A stretch of 25,514 bases of DNA from JAISDD01 sp031553935. GTDB lineage: Bacteria; Bacillota; Syntrophomonadia; Syntrophomonadales; Syntrophomonadaceae. The notes below the pieces were generated by a model, which worked only from the letters and a program-made list of their open reading frames with translations, did no database searches and was not told where the DNA came from. Of the stretch, positions 1-7,198 are shown in pieces (position 1 is the stretch's first letter; every line of letters begins with the position of its first letter). A program made the position numbers and the translations under genes. Where the stretch lies: NCBI GenBank assembly GCA_031553935.1, contig JAVBKS010000050.1:1-25514 (forward strand). The letters run 5' to 3'.

Positions 1-2
1 CT

Positions 3-146
3 CATGTAGAAACCAAGCAAATCTACATTTTCTACGCTGGCGGAGACAGGATAGCTAGAACAGAGCAAGCTACTAGAACTGCTATAGGTGATTTCATTAT
101 TGCAACTAATTATATGCAATACAAGGGATGTAGACAAGAAATATAA
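3..146 (+). CDS. 3' end of an unidentified protein (partial)
   Basis: An open frame enters from the left edge and runs 47 codons to a TAA at 144-146. The visible C-terminus contains YAGGDRIART and ends in YKGCRQEI. I do not recognise the family, and there is no membrane segment or known motif in this piece. A ten-base-pair hairpin lies about 30 nt after the stop, which fits the 3' end of a transcription unit. Because the start is outside the window, coding status rests only on the open frame and the hairpin; it could be a chance ORF. Confidence 0.35.
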   Translation, partial: HVETKQIYIFYAGGDRIARTEQATRTAIGDFIIATNYMQYKGCRQEI

Positions 147-176
147 CAGTATTATTAGTAACTGAATTGTTAGCAT

Positions 177-204
177 AGACTGCAAGAAAACTATCTTGCA
201 GTCT
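177..204 (+). terminator. Perfect 10-bp hairpin, possible terminator
   Basis: AGACTGCAAG (177-186) and CTTGCAGTCT (195-204) are perfect inverted repeats around an 8-nt loop. It sits between the partial ORF ending at 146 and the next gene's Shine-Dalgarno at 228. The downstream bases are only moderately T-rich, so it is a weak intrinsic terminator or a processing/stability hairpin. Confidence 0.4.
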
Positions 205-241
205 CAAAGGTTTCTATAAAATGAGCTAGGAGGTTTTATCA

Positions 242-979
242 ATAACGAATCTTTACTTCAGTGCAATTGGTTTTGTTTTCCTATCTTTTATTGGAATAAT
301 ATTTTCGCATCGAAATTACAAAAAAATGAAAAAAGAAGCGGATGCACGGTCACTTTGGTATAAAAGAGGGTTGTGTTTCACGATTTTTCTAGTTTACGAA
401 ATAGTATTGTTTAATTCAACCTTGGGTGATAAAAGTGTAGCTTTTTCCTTAGATGTCTCACCACTTTATGAGTTAGAATTAACTCAAAACATTGATATAG
501 AGAAAGTAGTGCAAATACTGCAGGAAGAGCATAGCGGTAGTTTGAGAGAGATATCAATATATGATTTTCGAAATGATACAACACCTAATAAGGATTTACT
601 GTGTAGCTATGGTTTTCATTTATTTGAAAACGCTGAAGCGCGATCGATTAGGATAACGGGTTCAATTAGATGGTATGAAAATGCTATGATTGCAAAAAGT
701 CAAAATGATTCTGGAAATAGCTTGGAATATCGTAACATATATAAAAACATAAAGATTAGTAAAGATGTTGAAATAGCTTGGTCAAGAGCGATGAGAGATA
801 GGCTTGCTGATGTTTTTAATTCATTGCAGAATTATTATTATTATTTGACGTATATTAGAATTCAAAATATGGTTATTATATTCCATGAAAATAGTGGTTT
901 AGACGAAGAACCCGGGGCTTTTACCTCTACGAATATCAAATGGCTTTGCGATGCGATTGAGAAATCACAAAAAGAATAA
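242..979 (+). CDS. Hypothetical two-helix membrane protein, apparent AUA start
   Basis: I do not recognise this family. The first ATG in frame (326) has no Shine-Dalgarno, but the same frame is open upstream and encodes a hydrophobic helix (LYFSAIGFVFLSFIGIIF). A consensus AGGAGG at 228-233 lies 8 nt before an in-frame ATA at 242, and no ATG, GTG or TTG is available there. I therefore infer a start at 242, giving about 245 residues; the conservative start is 326 (217 aa). The protein would have a first helix at about residues 4-20, a basic linker rich in Lys and Arg, a second helix around FTIFLVYEIVLF, and then a roughly 180-residue soluble domain without known motifs. With two helices, the soluble domain would be on the same side as the N-terminus. 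Function unknown. Confidence 0.6.
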   Translation: MTNLYFSAIGFVFLSFIGIIFSHRNYKKMKKEADARSLWYKRGLCFTIFLVYEIVLFNSTLGDKSVAFSLDVSPLYELELTQNIDIEKVVQILQEEHSGSLREISIYDFRNDTTPNKDLLCSYGFHLFENAEARSIRITGSIRWYENAMIAKSQNDSGNSLEYRNIYKNIKISKDVEIAWSRAMRDRLADVFNSLQNYYYYLTYIRIQNMVIIFHENSGLDEEPGAFTSTNIKWLCDAIEKSQKE

Positions 980-983
980 TAAC

Positions 984-998
984 CGTCCCCATTATGTT
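984..998. repeat. 15-bp direct repeat, copy 1
   Basis: The 15-mer CGTCCCCATTATGTT occurs here and again at 1921-1935, just before the promoters/RBS of two consecutive secreted-protein genes. Similar CGTCCCC-type ends flank small repeat elements in other Bacillota, but no transposase is visible here. Confidence 0.5.
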
Positions 999-1045
999 AT
1001 ATACATTTTGGTACAATGGTTGGAAATAATTAAGGAGGGATTATT

Positions 1046-1714
1046 TTGAAAAATAGAATTTTGGCAGTTTTTTTTGTTGTTAGTTTTGTAACAGTAATTG
1101 GAGCAGCTTATTTTGCAACACCCGTCTTTTCTAATGAAGAATATCCGAGAAATGAAAAACTAAATATTATTTTACAATATTTTAAAATAGCGAATAGAAA
1201 CGAAGATCTACTAAGCAAAGATGATGTAGTACTTATTATTGAAGGCAAAGAGTTTACGAAGAAAACCTTTGAAAATACCAGAGCATCCTTATCTTTGAAG
1301 GGAAATATTGCAAGCGATCAACAAGTAATTGACGATCTACTGGAAAAAGAAGTAGCATACAATGAAGCAATAAAACGTGGTTTAGAGGTTAGTCAGGAAA
1401 CTGCAAAAAATTTTGCAGCAGAAACTATGAAGACAATTTTGGAACTTGGTGGTGAGAATTTAGAAATCACTATGTCATTGGCAAGAAATTACAACATGAC
1501 ATTGGAAGAGTATTTTGCGAGTGAGCAAACCATCAGATCGTATCAGAAAGCTCTGACAATAGGAAAACTGCGCGAGCAAGTATATAATAGTGTAAGAATC
1601 GATGAAAGTATTCCTATTGAGAAACGTTATGAACTTGAAAAAAATGCGTATGATAAATTGATAAAAGAGTTAGAAAGCAAAGCAAGTGTTATTATCAAGA
1701 TGAATAAAGATTAA
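1046..1714 (+). CDS. Secreted/membrane-anchored SurA-N-like protein
   Basis: A 222-residue protein starting with TTG, 5 nt after AAGGAGGG (1032-1039). It has an N-terminal hydrophobic signal or anchor (about residues 5-28, AVFFVVSFVTVIGAAYFA) with a possible cleavage site after PVFS. The remaining part resembles the N-terminal chaperone domain of SurA/PrsA-type foldases: an extended strand with IIEGKEFTKKTFE, then the helical QQVIDDLLEKEVAYNEAIKRG segment (shown in part as QQVIDDLLEKEVAYNEA) and a charged helical tail. There is no parvulin-type peptidyl-prolyl isomerase domain, so it would be a chaperone-like or adaptor protein, not an isomerase. No lipobox Cys is present. Neighbours are also envelope proteins. 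Family-level assignment is by motif resemblance only. Confidence 0.75.
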   Translation: MKNRILAVFFVVSFVTVIGAAYFATPVFSNEEYPRNEKLNIILQYFKIANRNEDLLSKDDVVLIIEGKEFTKKTFENTRASLSLKGNIASDQQVIDDLLEKEVAYNEAIKRGLEVSQETAKNFAAETMKTILELGGENLEITMSLARNYNMTLEEYFASEQTIRSYQKALTIGKLREQVYNSVRIDESIPIEKRYELEKNAYDKLIKELESKASVIIKMNKD

Positions 1715-1968
1715 TTAACAATTGGTGGATATTGAATTGCATTTTGTTGTTTTCATACATCTAAGGAATTCACGGAGACGGGTACCTTGAGTTGATGAAA
1801 ATAAGGCAATTAATAAGTTGAAGCCGAAGCTAATATATGGAATGCAAGATGAAAGCAAATTAGCTATCATGCCGGCATCATTCATCGTTCATTCAGGTAA
1901 ACCCATTAACTAAAGATACTCGTCCCCATTATGTTCCGAAATAGTGGTACTAATGGGAACTGTAATGT
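1715..1968. other. Gene-free stretch, possible degraded repeat
   Basis: About 330 bases separate the SurA-N-like gene from the lipoprotein gene. I see no convincing ORF or RNA gene. It contains a GGAGACGGGTACC-like stretch near 1772-1785 and the second copy of the CGTCCCCATTATGTT repeat at 1921-1935, followed by the promoter of the next gene. Confidence 0.4.
1921..1935. repeat. 15-bp direct repeat, copy 2
   Basis: Exact second copy of the 984-998 sequence. The two copies bracket the 1046-1714 gene, about 0.94 kb apart. Confidence 0.5.
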
Positions 1969-1974
1969 TATAAT
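1966..1974 (+). promoter_or_regulatory. Extended -10 promoter for the lipoprotein gene
   Basis: TGTTATAAT matches the extended -10 form TGnTATAAT of sigma-A promoters. The -35 position is poor, as is common for extended -10 promoters. Transcription would begin near 1981, some 65 nt before the start codon, which has a GAAAGGA ribosome site. Confidence 0.5.
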
Positions 1975-2046
1975 GAGTGCAAGGAAAAAGGCTGAACACG
2001 CCATAAAACTTTGCACTTCTTTTAATTTATCGAAAGGACAAAGCTT

Positions 2047-3087
2047 ATGAAAAAATTGTCTTGGCTGGTGCTTATAGCTTCAATACTGATAACAGGTTGT
2101 AGTTCTGAGTTACAACAGACTGAGCTGTCACAGGGTATTGCCCAGAATGAATCTTGGCAAGTGATCAAAGTGATGAATTATTTGTTTCCTAGTGAGATTC
2201 CTGTCATTGAGGACAATGTACCTGGTTATGAAAAGTATAAGGCCTTGGCGGTTACTGAATTGATCTATGACCATTCTATCATCTCTTATATTAAGACAGA
2301 ACAAGCTGCAGTTGGTCAACTAACAGCAGGAAGTAAGGCGGAAATTATTGCATTTGCCATCTTGCCAAAAGCAGGCGAATTCCCTCAAATACCATTTTTA
2401 GTGATTGATTTAGGGGATGAAGTTATCTGTCAAAAACTGCTGGAATCTACTGATGGTTTTTATGGTTCCTATGGTATGAAGTTTTCTATAGCCGATATTG
2501 ATGGCGATGGTTTGGATGAAATTTTGACACAATACTCAACCGGAGGCAATGGGGGTTACGGAACATTTGTAACCTCAGTTTATAAAGTAATAAATAGTGA
2601 ATTAAAAAAACTTTTCTCATACCCCCAAGATGAACACGAAGAGTCCCTTGATACGGGTTTTCAGATGACATTGGCTGACGGTTGGAATTATGTTATCAAG
2701 AATAAACACACTGGATTCACTTGTTCCGTAATCCACGGAAAACAACAAGACAATCCATATTTCGAAGAGGATGGAAAACTTACAAAAGATAGCCTAAAAC
2801 ATAACCAAGATAATTGGCTTGGGGTTGATCCTTTCTTCTATACATTCGAACCAATCGATATTGACAGCGATGGAAAATTCGAAATTATGACAGCTCAATA
2901 CGCTTATTTCTACGGCAGATCCGACGGAATTGGTGAAGCATATTCTGTGTTAAGTTGGGATAGCGATAGTCAGAAGATGCGGATAATTAAAGCTGGTTTT
3001 TGGCCTTTTCAGGATAATGACAGTAGTCAAAGTACATATTTGGAACCGTGTGATGATTATCGACTCAATTGGTATAAAAATCAATAA
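2047..3087 (+). CDS. Lipoprotein with FG-GAP/VCBS-like Ca-binding loops
   Basis: A 346-residue protein with a classical lipoprotein signal: positively charged MKK, hydrophobic stretch, and lipobox LITGC with the lipidated Cys at residue 18. It would be lipidated by Lgt and cut by LspA, whose gene is at 8789. Two DxDxDG-type loops are visible, DIDGDGLDEI (150-159) and DIDSDGKFEI (271-280), each embedded in a beta-rich context with aromatic residues; this is the calcium-binding loop style of FG-GAP/VCBS beta-propeller blades. No catalytic motif is visible. The start ATG follows AAAGGA (2034-2039). It is a single-gene unit with its own promoter. Role unknown; a surface binding or scaffold function is only an inference. 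Confidence 0.8.
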   Translation: MKKLSWLVLIASILITGCSSELQQTELSQGIAQNESWQVIKVMNYLFPSEIPVIEDNVPGYEKYKALAVTELIYDHSIISYIKTEQAAVGQLTAGSKAEIIAFAILPKAGEFPQIPFLVIDLGDEVICQKLLESTDGFYGSYGMKFSIADIDGDGLDEILTQYSTGGNGGYGTFVTSVYKVINSELKKLFSYPQDEHEESLDTGFQMTLADGWNYVIKNKHTGFTCSVIHGKQQDNPYFEEDGKLTKDSLKHNQDNWLGVDPFFYTFEPIDIDSDGKFEIMTAQYAYFYGRSDGIGEAYSVLSWDSDSQKMRIIKAGFWPFQDNDSSQSTYLEPCDDYRLNWYKNQ

Positions 3088-3104
3088 AAACCTACACAAG
3101 GTTT
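3088..3104 (+). terminator. Small hairpin after lipoprotein gene
   Basis: AAACCT and AGGTTT form a 6-bp hairpin with a 5-nt loop directly after the stop codon. It is short and not followed by a good T-run, so it is at best a weak terminator. Confidence 0.25.
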
Positions 3105-3248
3105 GATAGTGCAAGAAACCACGCAATACCTAATTTTGGGAAATCCACGGTTTAAAAGAATACATGAACTGAAGAACTGAGCAAATCTTTATTCCCCGAA
3201 ATTTTGACAAAGTTTTAAGAATTATGGTTCGTAATGCATTGTTTTTTG

Positions 3249-3300
3249 TTATCATAGGAGAAGGACAACTATGATAATGTACACAATTAGTTGGGTACAT
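3249..3300 (+). promoter_or_regulatory. Two consecutive inverted repeats in the ABC operon leader
   Basis: TTATCATAG (3249-3257) and CTATGATAA (3269-3277) form a perfect 9-bp stem whose 11-nt loop carries the Shine-Dalgarno-like GAGAAGGA and whose right arm contains an ATG. It is followed by ATGTAC (3277-3282) and GTACAT (3295-3300), a second inverted repeat that shares a base with the first. The layout could be an attenuator or translational switch, or operator sites for a dimeric regulator of the downstream ABC operon. Confidence 0.45.
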
Positions 3301-3324
3301 AATAGCACACTAGCATTCATTTAG
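3271..3324 (+). CDS. Possible 17-residue leader peptide
   Basis: ATG at 3271 follows AGGAGAAGGA (3256-3265) at a suitable distance and opens a 17-codon frame, MIMYTISWVHNSTLAFI, ending with TAG at 3322-3324. The stop lies 14 nt before the TTG start of the ABC ATPase, which has its own GGAGA. The ORF overlaps both inverted repeats of the leader. Its size, ribosome site and position suggest a regulatory leader peptide, but a chance ORF cannot be excluded. Confidence 0.35.
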   Translation: MIMYTISWVHNSTLAFI

Positions 3325-3338
3325 TATGGAGAAATAAT

Positions 3339-4049
3339 TTGCCGACAATTCAAGTAGCTAATCTGCGCAAAGTATTCCGAGTTGGAGAGGAGAAAATCAT
3401 CGCTTTAGATGATGTTTCTTTCACTTTAGAAAAAGGGGAAATAACCTGCATTCTAGGAACCTCAGGATCAGGCAAAACTACATTGCTAAACCTTATGGCA
3501 GGACTAGAGAAGCCTACCCGCGGGAGCATCATTATTCACAAGCACGATATCGCGAAATTAAACGAAAAAGACTTAGCAAGATTTAGGCGCAAGCATGTGG
3601 GATTTGTTTTTCAGTCATACAACTTGCTGCCTTCATTGACGGCTTTGGAGAATGTTGGTTTGCCCCTGGCGTTCAGAGGCATCAAGAAGCGGCAGCGAGA
3701 AAAGGAAGCGCTGGCGATGCTTAGTTCTGTAGGCTTAAAAAAGCATGCCTTGCATAAGCCCGGCCAACTCAGTGGGGGACAGCAGCAGAGGGTTGCCATT
3801 GCTAGGGCTTTCGTCATTAAACCCCGAGTAGTTTTTGCCGATGAGCCAACCGGTACTTTAGACAGCAAAACCAGCGAAGAGGTAATGCATCTTATACTGG
3901 ATATGGCGAAATCTTGGCAGCAGAATGTAATAATCGTAACTCATGATCAGCAAATCGCGAGTTATGCTGATAAGATAATTTATATTTCAGACGGGAAAAT
4001 ATCGAGAATCGAAGATAGGGCGGGAAGGTTAGATGAAATTGAGGAATAA
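3339..4049 (+). CDS. ABC transporter ATPase, MacB/LolD family
   Basis: A 236-residue ATP-binding subunit that would power the permease at 5726 from the cytoplasmic side of the membrane. All ABC motifs are present: Walker A GTSGSGKTT (40-48), Q-loop Gln at 92 in FQSYNLLP, signature LSGGQ (144-148), Walker B VVFADE (164-169), D-loop in GTLDSKT, and H-loop His202. The FQSYNLLPSLTALENV region and length are typical of the LolD/MacB (type VII) ATPases, which move lipids, peptides or drugs by a mechanotransmission mechanism and not by simple import. The start is TTG preceded by GGAGA at 3328. The 3' end overlaps the next gene by 17 nt, so the three genes are translationally coupled. Confidence 0.93.
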   Translation: MPTIQVANLRKVFRVGEEKIIALDDVSFTLEKGEITCILGTSGSGKTTLLNLMAGLEKPTRGSIIIHKHDIAKLNEKDLARFRRKHVGFVFQSYNLLPSLTALENVGLPLAFRGIKKRQREKEALAMLSSVGLKKHALHKPGQLSGGQQQRVAIARAFVIKPRVVFADEPTGTLDSKTSEEVMHLILDMAKSWQQNVIIVTHDQQIASYADKIIYISDGKISRIEDRAGRLDEIEE

Positions 4050-5733
4050 AATAATTATAGGTCTGCTTTGGTGTCTATTTTGCTTAATTAACCCGGCAGT
4101 TGGTTATGGTGATGATGTTTATTCGGAAAACGATTTCGGGTTTCCTAATATTATTATCGCCGAGGGCAGATGGGTGCCGATCTTTAAAGCCGGTGAGAGC
4201 TCAGTATTATCAATACCCTTGAATAATACCGGTACTGGTAATGCCAGAGATGTGTTGGTTACAATTACTTCGGGAGACAGCGCGAATCTTAATATCGCGT
4301 CTGACAAGATGACCTTGACAAAACATTCAAATTCTTTGGGCAGCCGCCAGAGTGCGGTCTACGACTTTAATATTTTAATTCCCCCATATACTAAGCCGGG
4401 CACTTATCCGATCAATGTCAGCGTTGCTTATAATAATGCCAGTGGTGGCGGCGGCAGTGCTGCGGGTACTATATACATTAAAGTGGAAAATGAAAATCTA
4501 AAGCCGGAACTGAGATTGCTTGGAGTAGATTTTCCGGTTGAACGGATGCCGGTTGATGAAGTGTTTAACATTATTATTAAACTTCAAAATAGCGGCGCTT
4601 ATCCTTTGAATAATGTTACTGCCAAGCTGGAAGGGTTTGCTCCCAACACGATTAATCTTAAGGGGAGCAAGGGAGAGTATTTGTTCACTGGTGTTAATTC
4701 CGGAGAAGAAATTAGTTTGAATTTTGATCTGATAGCTGACGCGGAATTAGCTTCCGGGGTTTATCCATTGGATCTAAAAGCAACATTTAATGATGATAAT
4801 TATGCGGAACATAATAAGGATTTTAAAATATACATACCAATTGATGGTAAAGGAACAAGTAATGATAAATTAAGCCCGCGGGTTATTATTAGTAATTATT
4901 CATTCGGGGGAGAATTTGTTGAGCCGGGAATTGCCTTTCCATTACAAATTAGTTTCAAGAATACCGGCGGCACTAAGGTGCGGAATGTGAAAATAAGTCT
5001 CAACGCCGAAGATCAGGTGTTTTCTCCCGTAGGTGGGAGCAATACGGTTTATATTGACACTATCGAACCTGGAGGTATCTCTGAACAAAACCTTACTTTT
5101 AAAGCTAAAATTGATGCCGAGAATGAAAACAAAATTATTAATGCGGATATTGGCTATCAGGATGAAAAAGGCAATAAGTTCGAAGAAAAAGAAATCATTA
5201 GTATTCCCATACAGCAACCAACTAAACTGGTTATTTCTTCATTAGAGATTCCGCCTCAAGCTTTTGCTCAGATGCAGACCAATATCTCGATTGATTTTTA
5301 TAATTCCGGCCGCGGCATTATTAGAAATATCATTATTTCTTCGGAGGGAAATTTCGAAGCTCAGCCGCGCACTGCTTATATAGGCAATTTGGAGTCAGGA
5401 AAAGATGATTATTTCGATATTACTATAACTCCAGATTCTGAAGGTCTTATTGAAGGCAAAGTAATTCTGCAATATGAAGATATTGCCGGAGTAGCATACA
5501 CTTTGGAAGAACCTTTCAGTTTGGAAGTTTTACCTATGATGGGACCCATGGGGCCGATGGGCTATGAAATGGGAATGGAGGGTATGGGGGAAAATGGCAT
5601 GGAAAACACCGCATCTTCTTCATTTCTTGCTTATGGTGCTTTTGGCTTAGGAGGCTTGATGGTACTGACCATCACCTGGTTGCTGGTTAGAAGGCGGAGA
5701 AGAATAAAAAGGGAAATTGAATTAGATGAATAG
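4033..5733 (+). CDS. CARDB-like multidomain surface protein of the ABC operon
   Basis: A 566-residue exported protein. It has a signal peptide (KIIIGLLWCLFCLINPAVG, about residues 6-24), then about four repeated beta-sandwich domains of the CARDB / COG1361 S-layer type. The repeating signature is an FxNTGxGxARDV or LQNSGAYPLNNV turn (near residues 65, 187, 310 and 424) after a strand containing IPL or VDF. After the last domain come a Met/Gly-rich linker (502-523, eight Met in 22 residues), one transmembrane helix (about 531-552) and an Arg/Lys-rich cytoplasmic tail. The body of the protein is thus outside the cell, anchored by its C-terminus. It overlaps the ATPase by 17 nt and the permease by 8 nt, so it is very likely a partner of that transporter, filling the adaptor place that MacA occupies in diderms. 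Substrate unknown. Confidence 0.8.
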   Translation: MKLRNKIIIGLLWCLFCLINPAVGYGDDVYSENDFGFPNIIIAEGRWVPIFKAGESSVLSIPLNNTGTGNARDVLVTITSGDSANLNIASDKMTLTKHSNSLGSRQSAVYDFNILIPPYTKPGTYPINVSVAYNNASGGGGSAAGTIYIKVENENLKPELRLLGVDFPVERMPVDEVFNIIIKLQNSGAYPLNNVTAKLEGFAPNTINLKGSKGEYLFTGVNSGEEISLNFDLIADAELASGVYPLDLKATFNDDNYAEHNKDFKIYIPIDGKGTSNDKLSPRVIISNYSFGGEFVEPGIAFPLQISFKNTGGTKVRNVKISLNAEDQVFSPVGGSNTVYIDTIEPGGISEQNLTFKAKIDAENENKIINADIGYQDEKGNKFEEKEIISIPIQQPTKLVISSLEIPPQAFAQMQTNISIDFYNSGRGIIRNIIISSEGNFEAQPRTAYIGNLESGKDDYFDITITPDSEGLIEGKVILQYEDIAGVAYTLEEPFSLEVLPMMGPMGPMGYEMGMEGMGENGMENTASSSFLAYGAFGLGGLMVLTITWLLVRRRRRIKREIELDE

Positions 5734-7117
5734 CTTAGATCTTCTTTTAATGGGTTTATCCAATCTTTTGCGTCGTAAAACGCGAACGATTCTTACGATT
5801 AGCGGTGTAACCATTGGAACCTGTTCGATTGTTGTTATGATTTCGCTTAGTATTGCAATGGATCTTAACTTCCAATCACAGCTAAAAAGGATGGGAAGCT
5901 TAACCGTTATCGATGTATACCCGGGAAGCATGTTTCAGTACGAACCGAAACGATCTAATGAGAATTCGGATGTTAAACTAAATGACCAGTTTGTCAGTCA
6001 GTTCGAAAAACTAGCAGGGGTAGAAGCGGTACTAGCTCAAAGGGAAATGAGTTATCGTTTCGCTCTAGGCAAATTAGTTGCTGACATGCAAGTGATTGGA
6101 GTGAATCCTAACAAGCTCATACCCTTTGGTTTTGAAATTGAAGAAGGCCGTTTTCCTAGTGACAACGATAAAGCAGAGATTGTCTTCGGTGCACAGACGC
6201 CTTACAATTTCTATAATCCACGGGTAGGATTCACTGGAGGGGCTTATTATATGGGACCAGGAATGGCCTGGGGAGGAGGAAATGACCAACCCAAGATGCC
6301 GCCGCCAGTTGATCTAATCTCCGACAAATTAATTATGACAACCGATTGGAATTTGGGCAACCGGCGCCAGTCGGATAGTGACGAAGATGTTAAGCCTCCA
6401 CCTCATCATAGTGTCAATGGAGTTGGAATTTTGGCTCTTGCAAATGATCAAAAGGACTATTCTGCCTACATGAACATTAAGGTTTTAGATCGATTAATCG
6501 CAGAAGACGCTAAAGTTAATCGAGATGGGCCGCTTGATCGTTATGGCAACAACTCGAATAGTTCTGAGTATAGTTTGGTTAAAGTCAAATGCCTTGATAT
6601 CGATAGTGTGGCCATGGTTAGAGACCAGATAAAAGCATGGGGTTTTCAGACCCAAAGTCTTACAGATATTTTGGAGAGCATGCAAGAACAATCCCGGGTC
6701 TTAAGGTTAGTACTAGGTGGCATTGGTGCGATTAGTTTGCTGGTAGCAGCAATCGGAATAACTAATACCATGATCATGAGTATCTATGAAAGAACTCGTG
6801 AAATAGGACTGATTAAGGTAATTGGAGCGGAAATTAGTGATATTAAGAAACTGTTTTTGATTGAAGCTGCGATGATCGGATTTCTAGGTGGTTTGAGCGG
6901 AGTGATATTAAGTTACGCAGTATCTTATCTGCTCAATCGCATTGCCGTTAGCTATATGGGGGGGATGGGAGGCGCTGAACTGGGTATATCAATTATTCCG
7001 CTATATCTAGCTGCTGGCGCTCTGGCTTTTGCAACTATGATTGGGATGCTGGCAGGTTACACTCCCGCCCGGCGAGCAACCAAAATGAGTGTCTTAGAAG
7101 CATTCCGAACCGAATAA
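5726..7117 (+). CDS. MacB/FtsX-type ABC permease
   Basis: A 463-residue permease with the four-helix MacB plan: helix 1 (about 21-45), a large extracellular MacB_PCD-type domain (46-322), then helices 2-4 (about 325-350, 378-403, 422-445) forming the FtsX domain with MSIYERTREIGLIKVIGA and the terminal PARRATKMSVLEAFR, both typical of the family. The extracellular domain carries a Gly/Met/Pro-rich insert (171-196, containing YYMGPGMAWGGG and KMPPP) and a PPPHH stretch (224-228), and a YMGGMGG loop lies at 410-416. The start ATG overlaps the upstream CARDB-like gene by 8 nt. It should dimerise and work with the 3339 ATPase. Export of a peptide, lipid or drug, or a surface-maintenance role, is possible; substrate not inferable. 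Confidence 0.9.
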   Translation: MNSLDLLLMGLSNLLRRKTRTILTISGVTIGTCSIVVMISLSIAMDLNFQSQLKRMGSLTVIDVYPGSMFQYEPKRSNENSDVKLNDQFVSQFEKLAGVEAVLAQREMSYRFALGKLVADMQVIGVNPNKLIPFGFEIEEGRFPSDNDKAEIVFGAQTPYNFYNPRVGFTGGAYYMGPGMAWGGGNDQPKMPPPVDLISDKLIMTTDWNLGNRRQSDSDEDVKPPPHHSVNGVGILALANDQKDYSAYMNIKVLDRLIAEDAKVNRDGPLDRYGNNSNSSEYSLVKVKCLDIDSVAMVRDQIKAWGFQTQSLTDILESMQEQSRVLRLVLGGIGAISLLVAAIGITNTMIMSIYERTREIGLIKVIGAEISDIKKLFLIEAAMIGFLGGLSGVILSYAVSYLLNRIAVSYMGGMGGAELGISIIPLYLAAGALAFATMIGMLAGYTPARRATKMSVLEAFRTE

Positions 7118-7149
7118 GAACTTAGTGAAATCTTAGTTAAGATAATAAA

Positions 7150-7198
7150 CTCCTCTTTTCATTCATAGGTTGGGATGAAGGGAGGAGTAATTATTTTT
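7150..7198 (+). terminator. Terminator-like hairpin after the ABC operon, overlapping the MATE 5' end
   Basis: A 13-bp stem pairs 7150-7162 (CTCCTCTTTTCAT) with 7175-7187 (ATGAAGGGAGGAG), eleven Watson-Crick pairs plus two G-U pairs, around a 12-nt loop. It is followed by TAATTATTTTT, a usable T-rich tract. The right arm includes both the first ATG of the downstream MATE frame and a GGAGGAG sequence, so the structure either terminates the ABC transcript or hides a ribosome site. Confidence 0.55.

Noticed and set aside
3204..3235. TTGACA at 3204 as the ABC operon promoter
   Set aside because: The -35 is perfect but no acceptable -10 lies 16-18 bp downstream; TATGGT is 13 and TAATGC 22 bp away.
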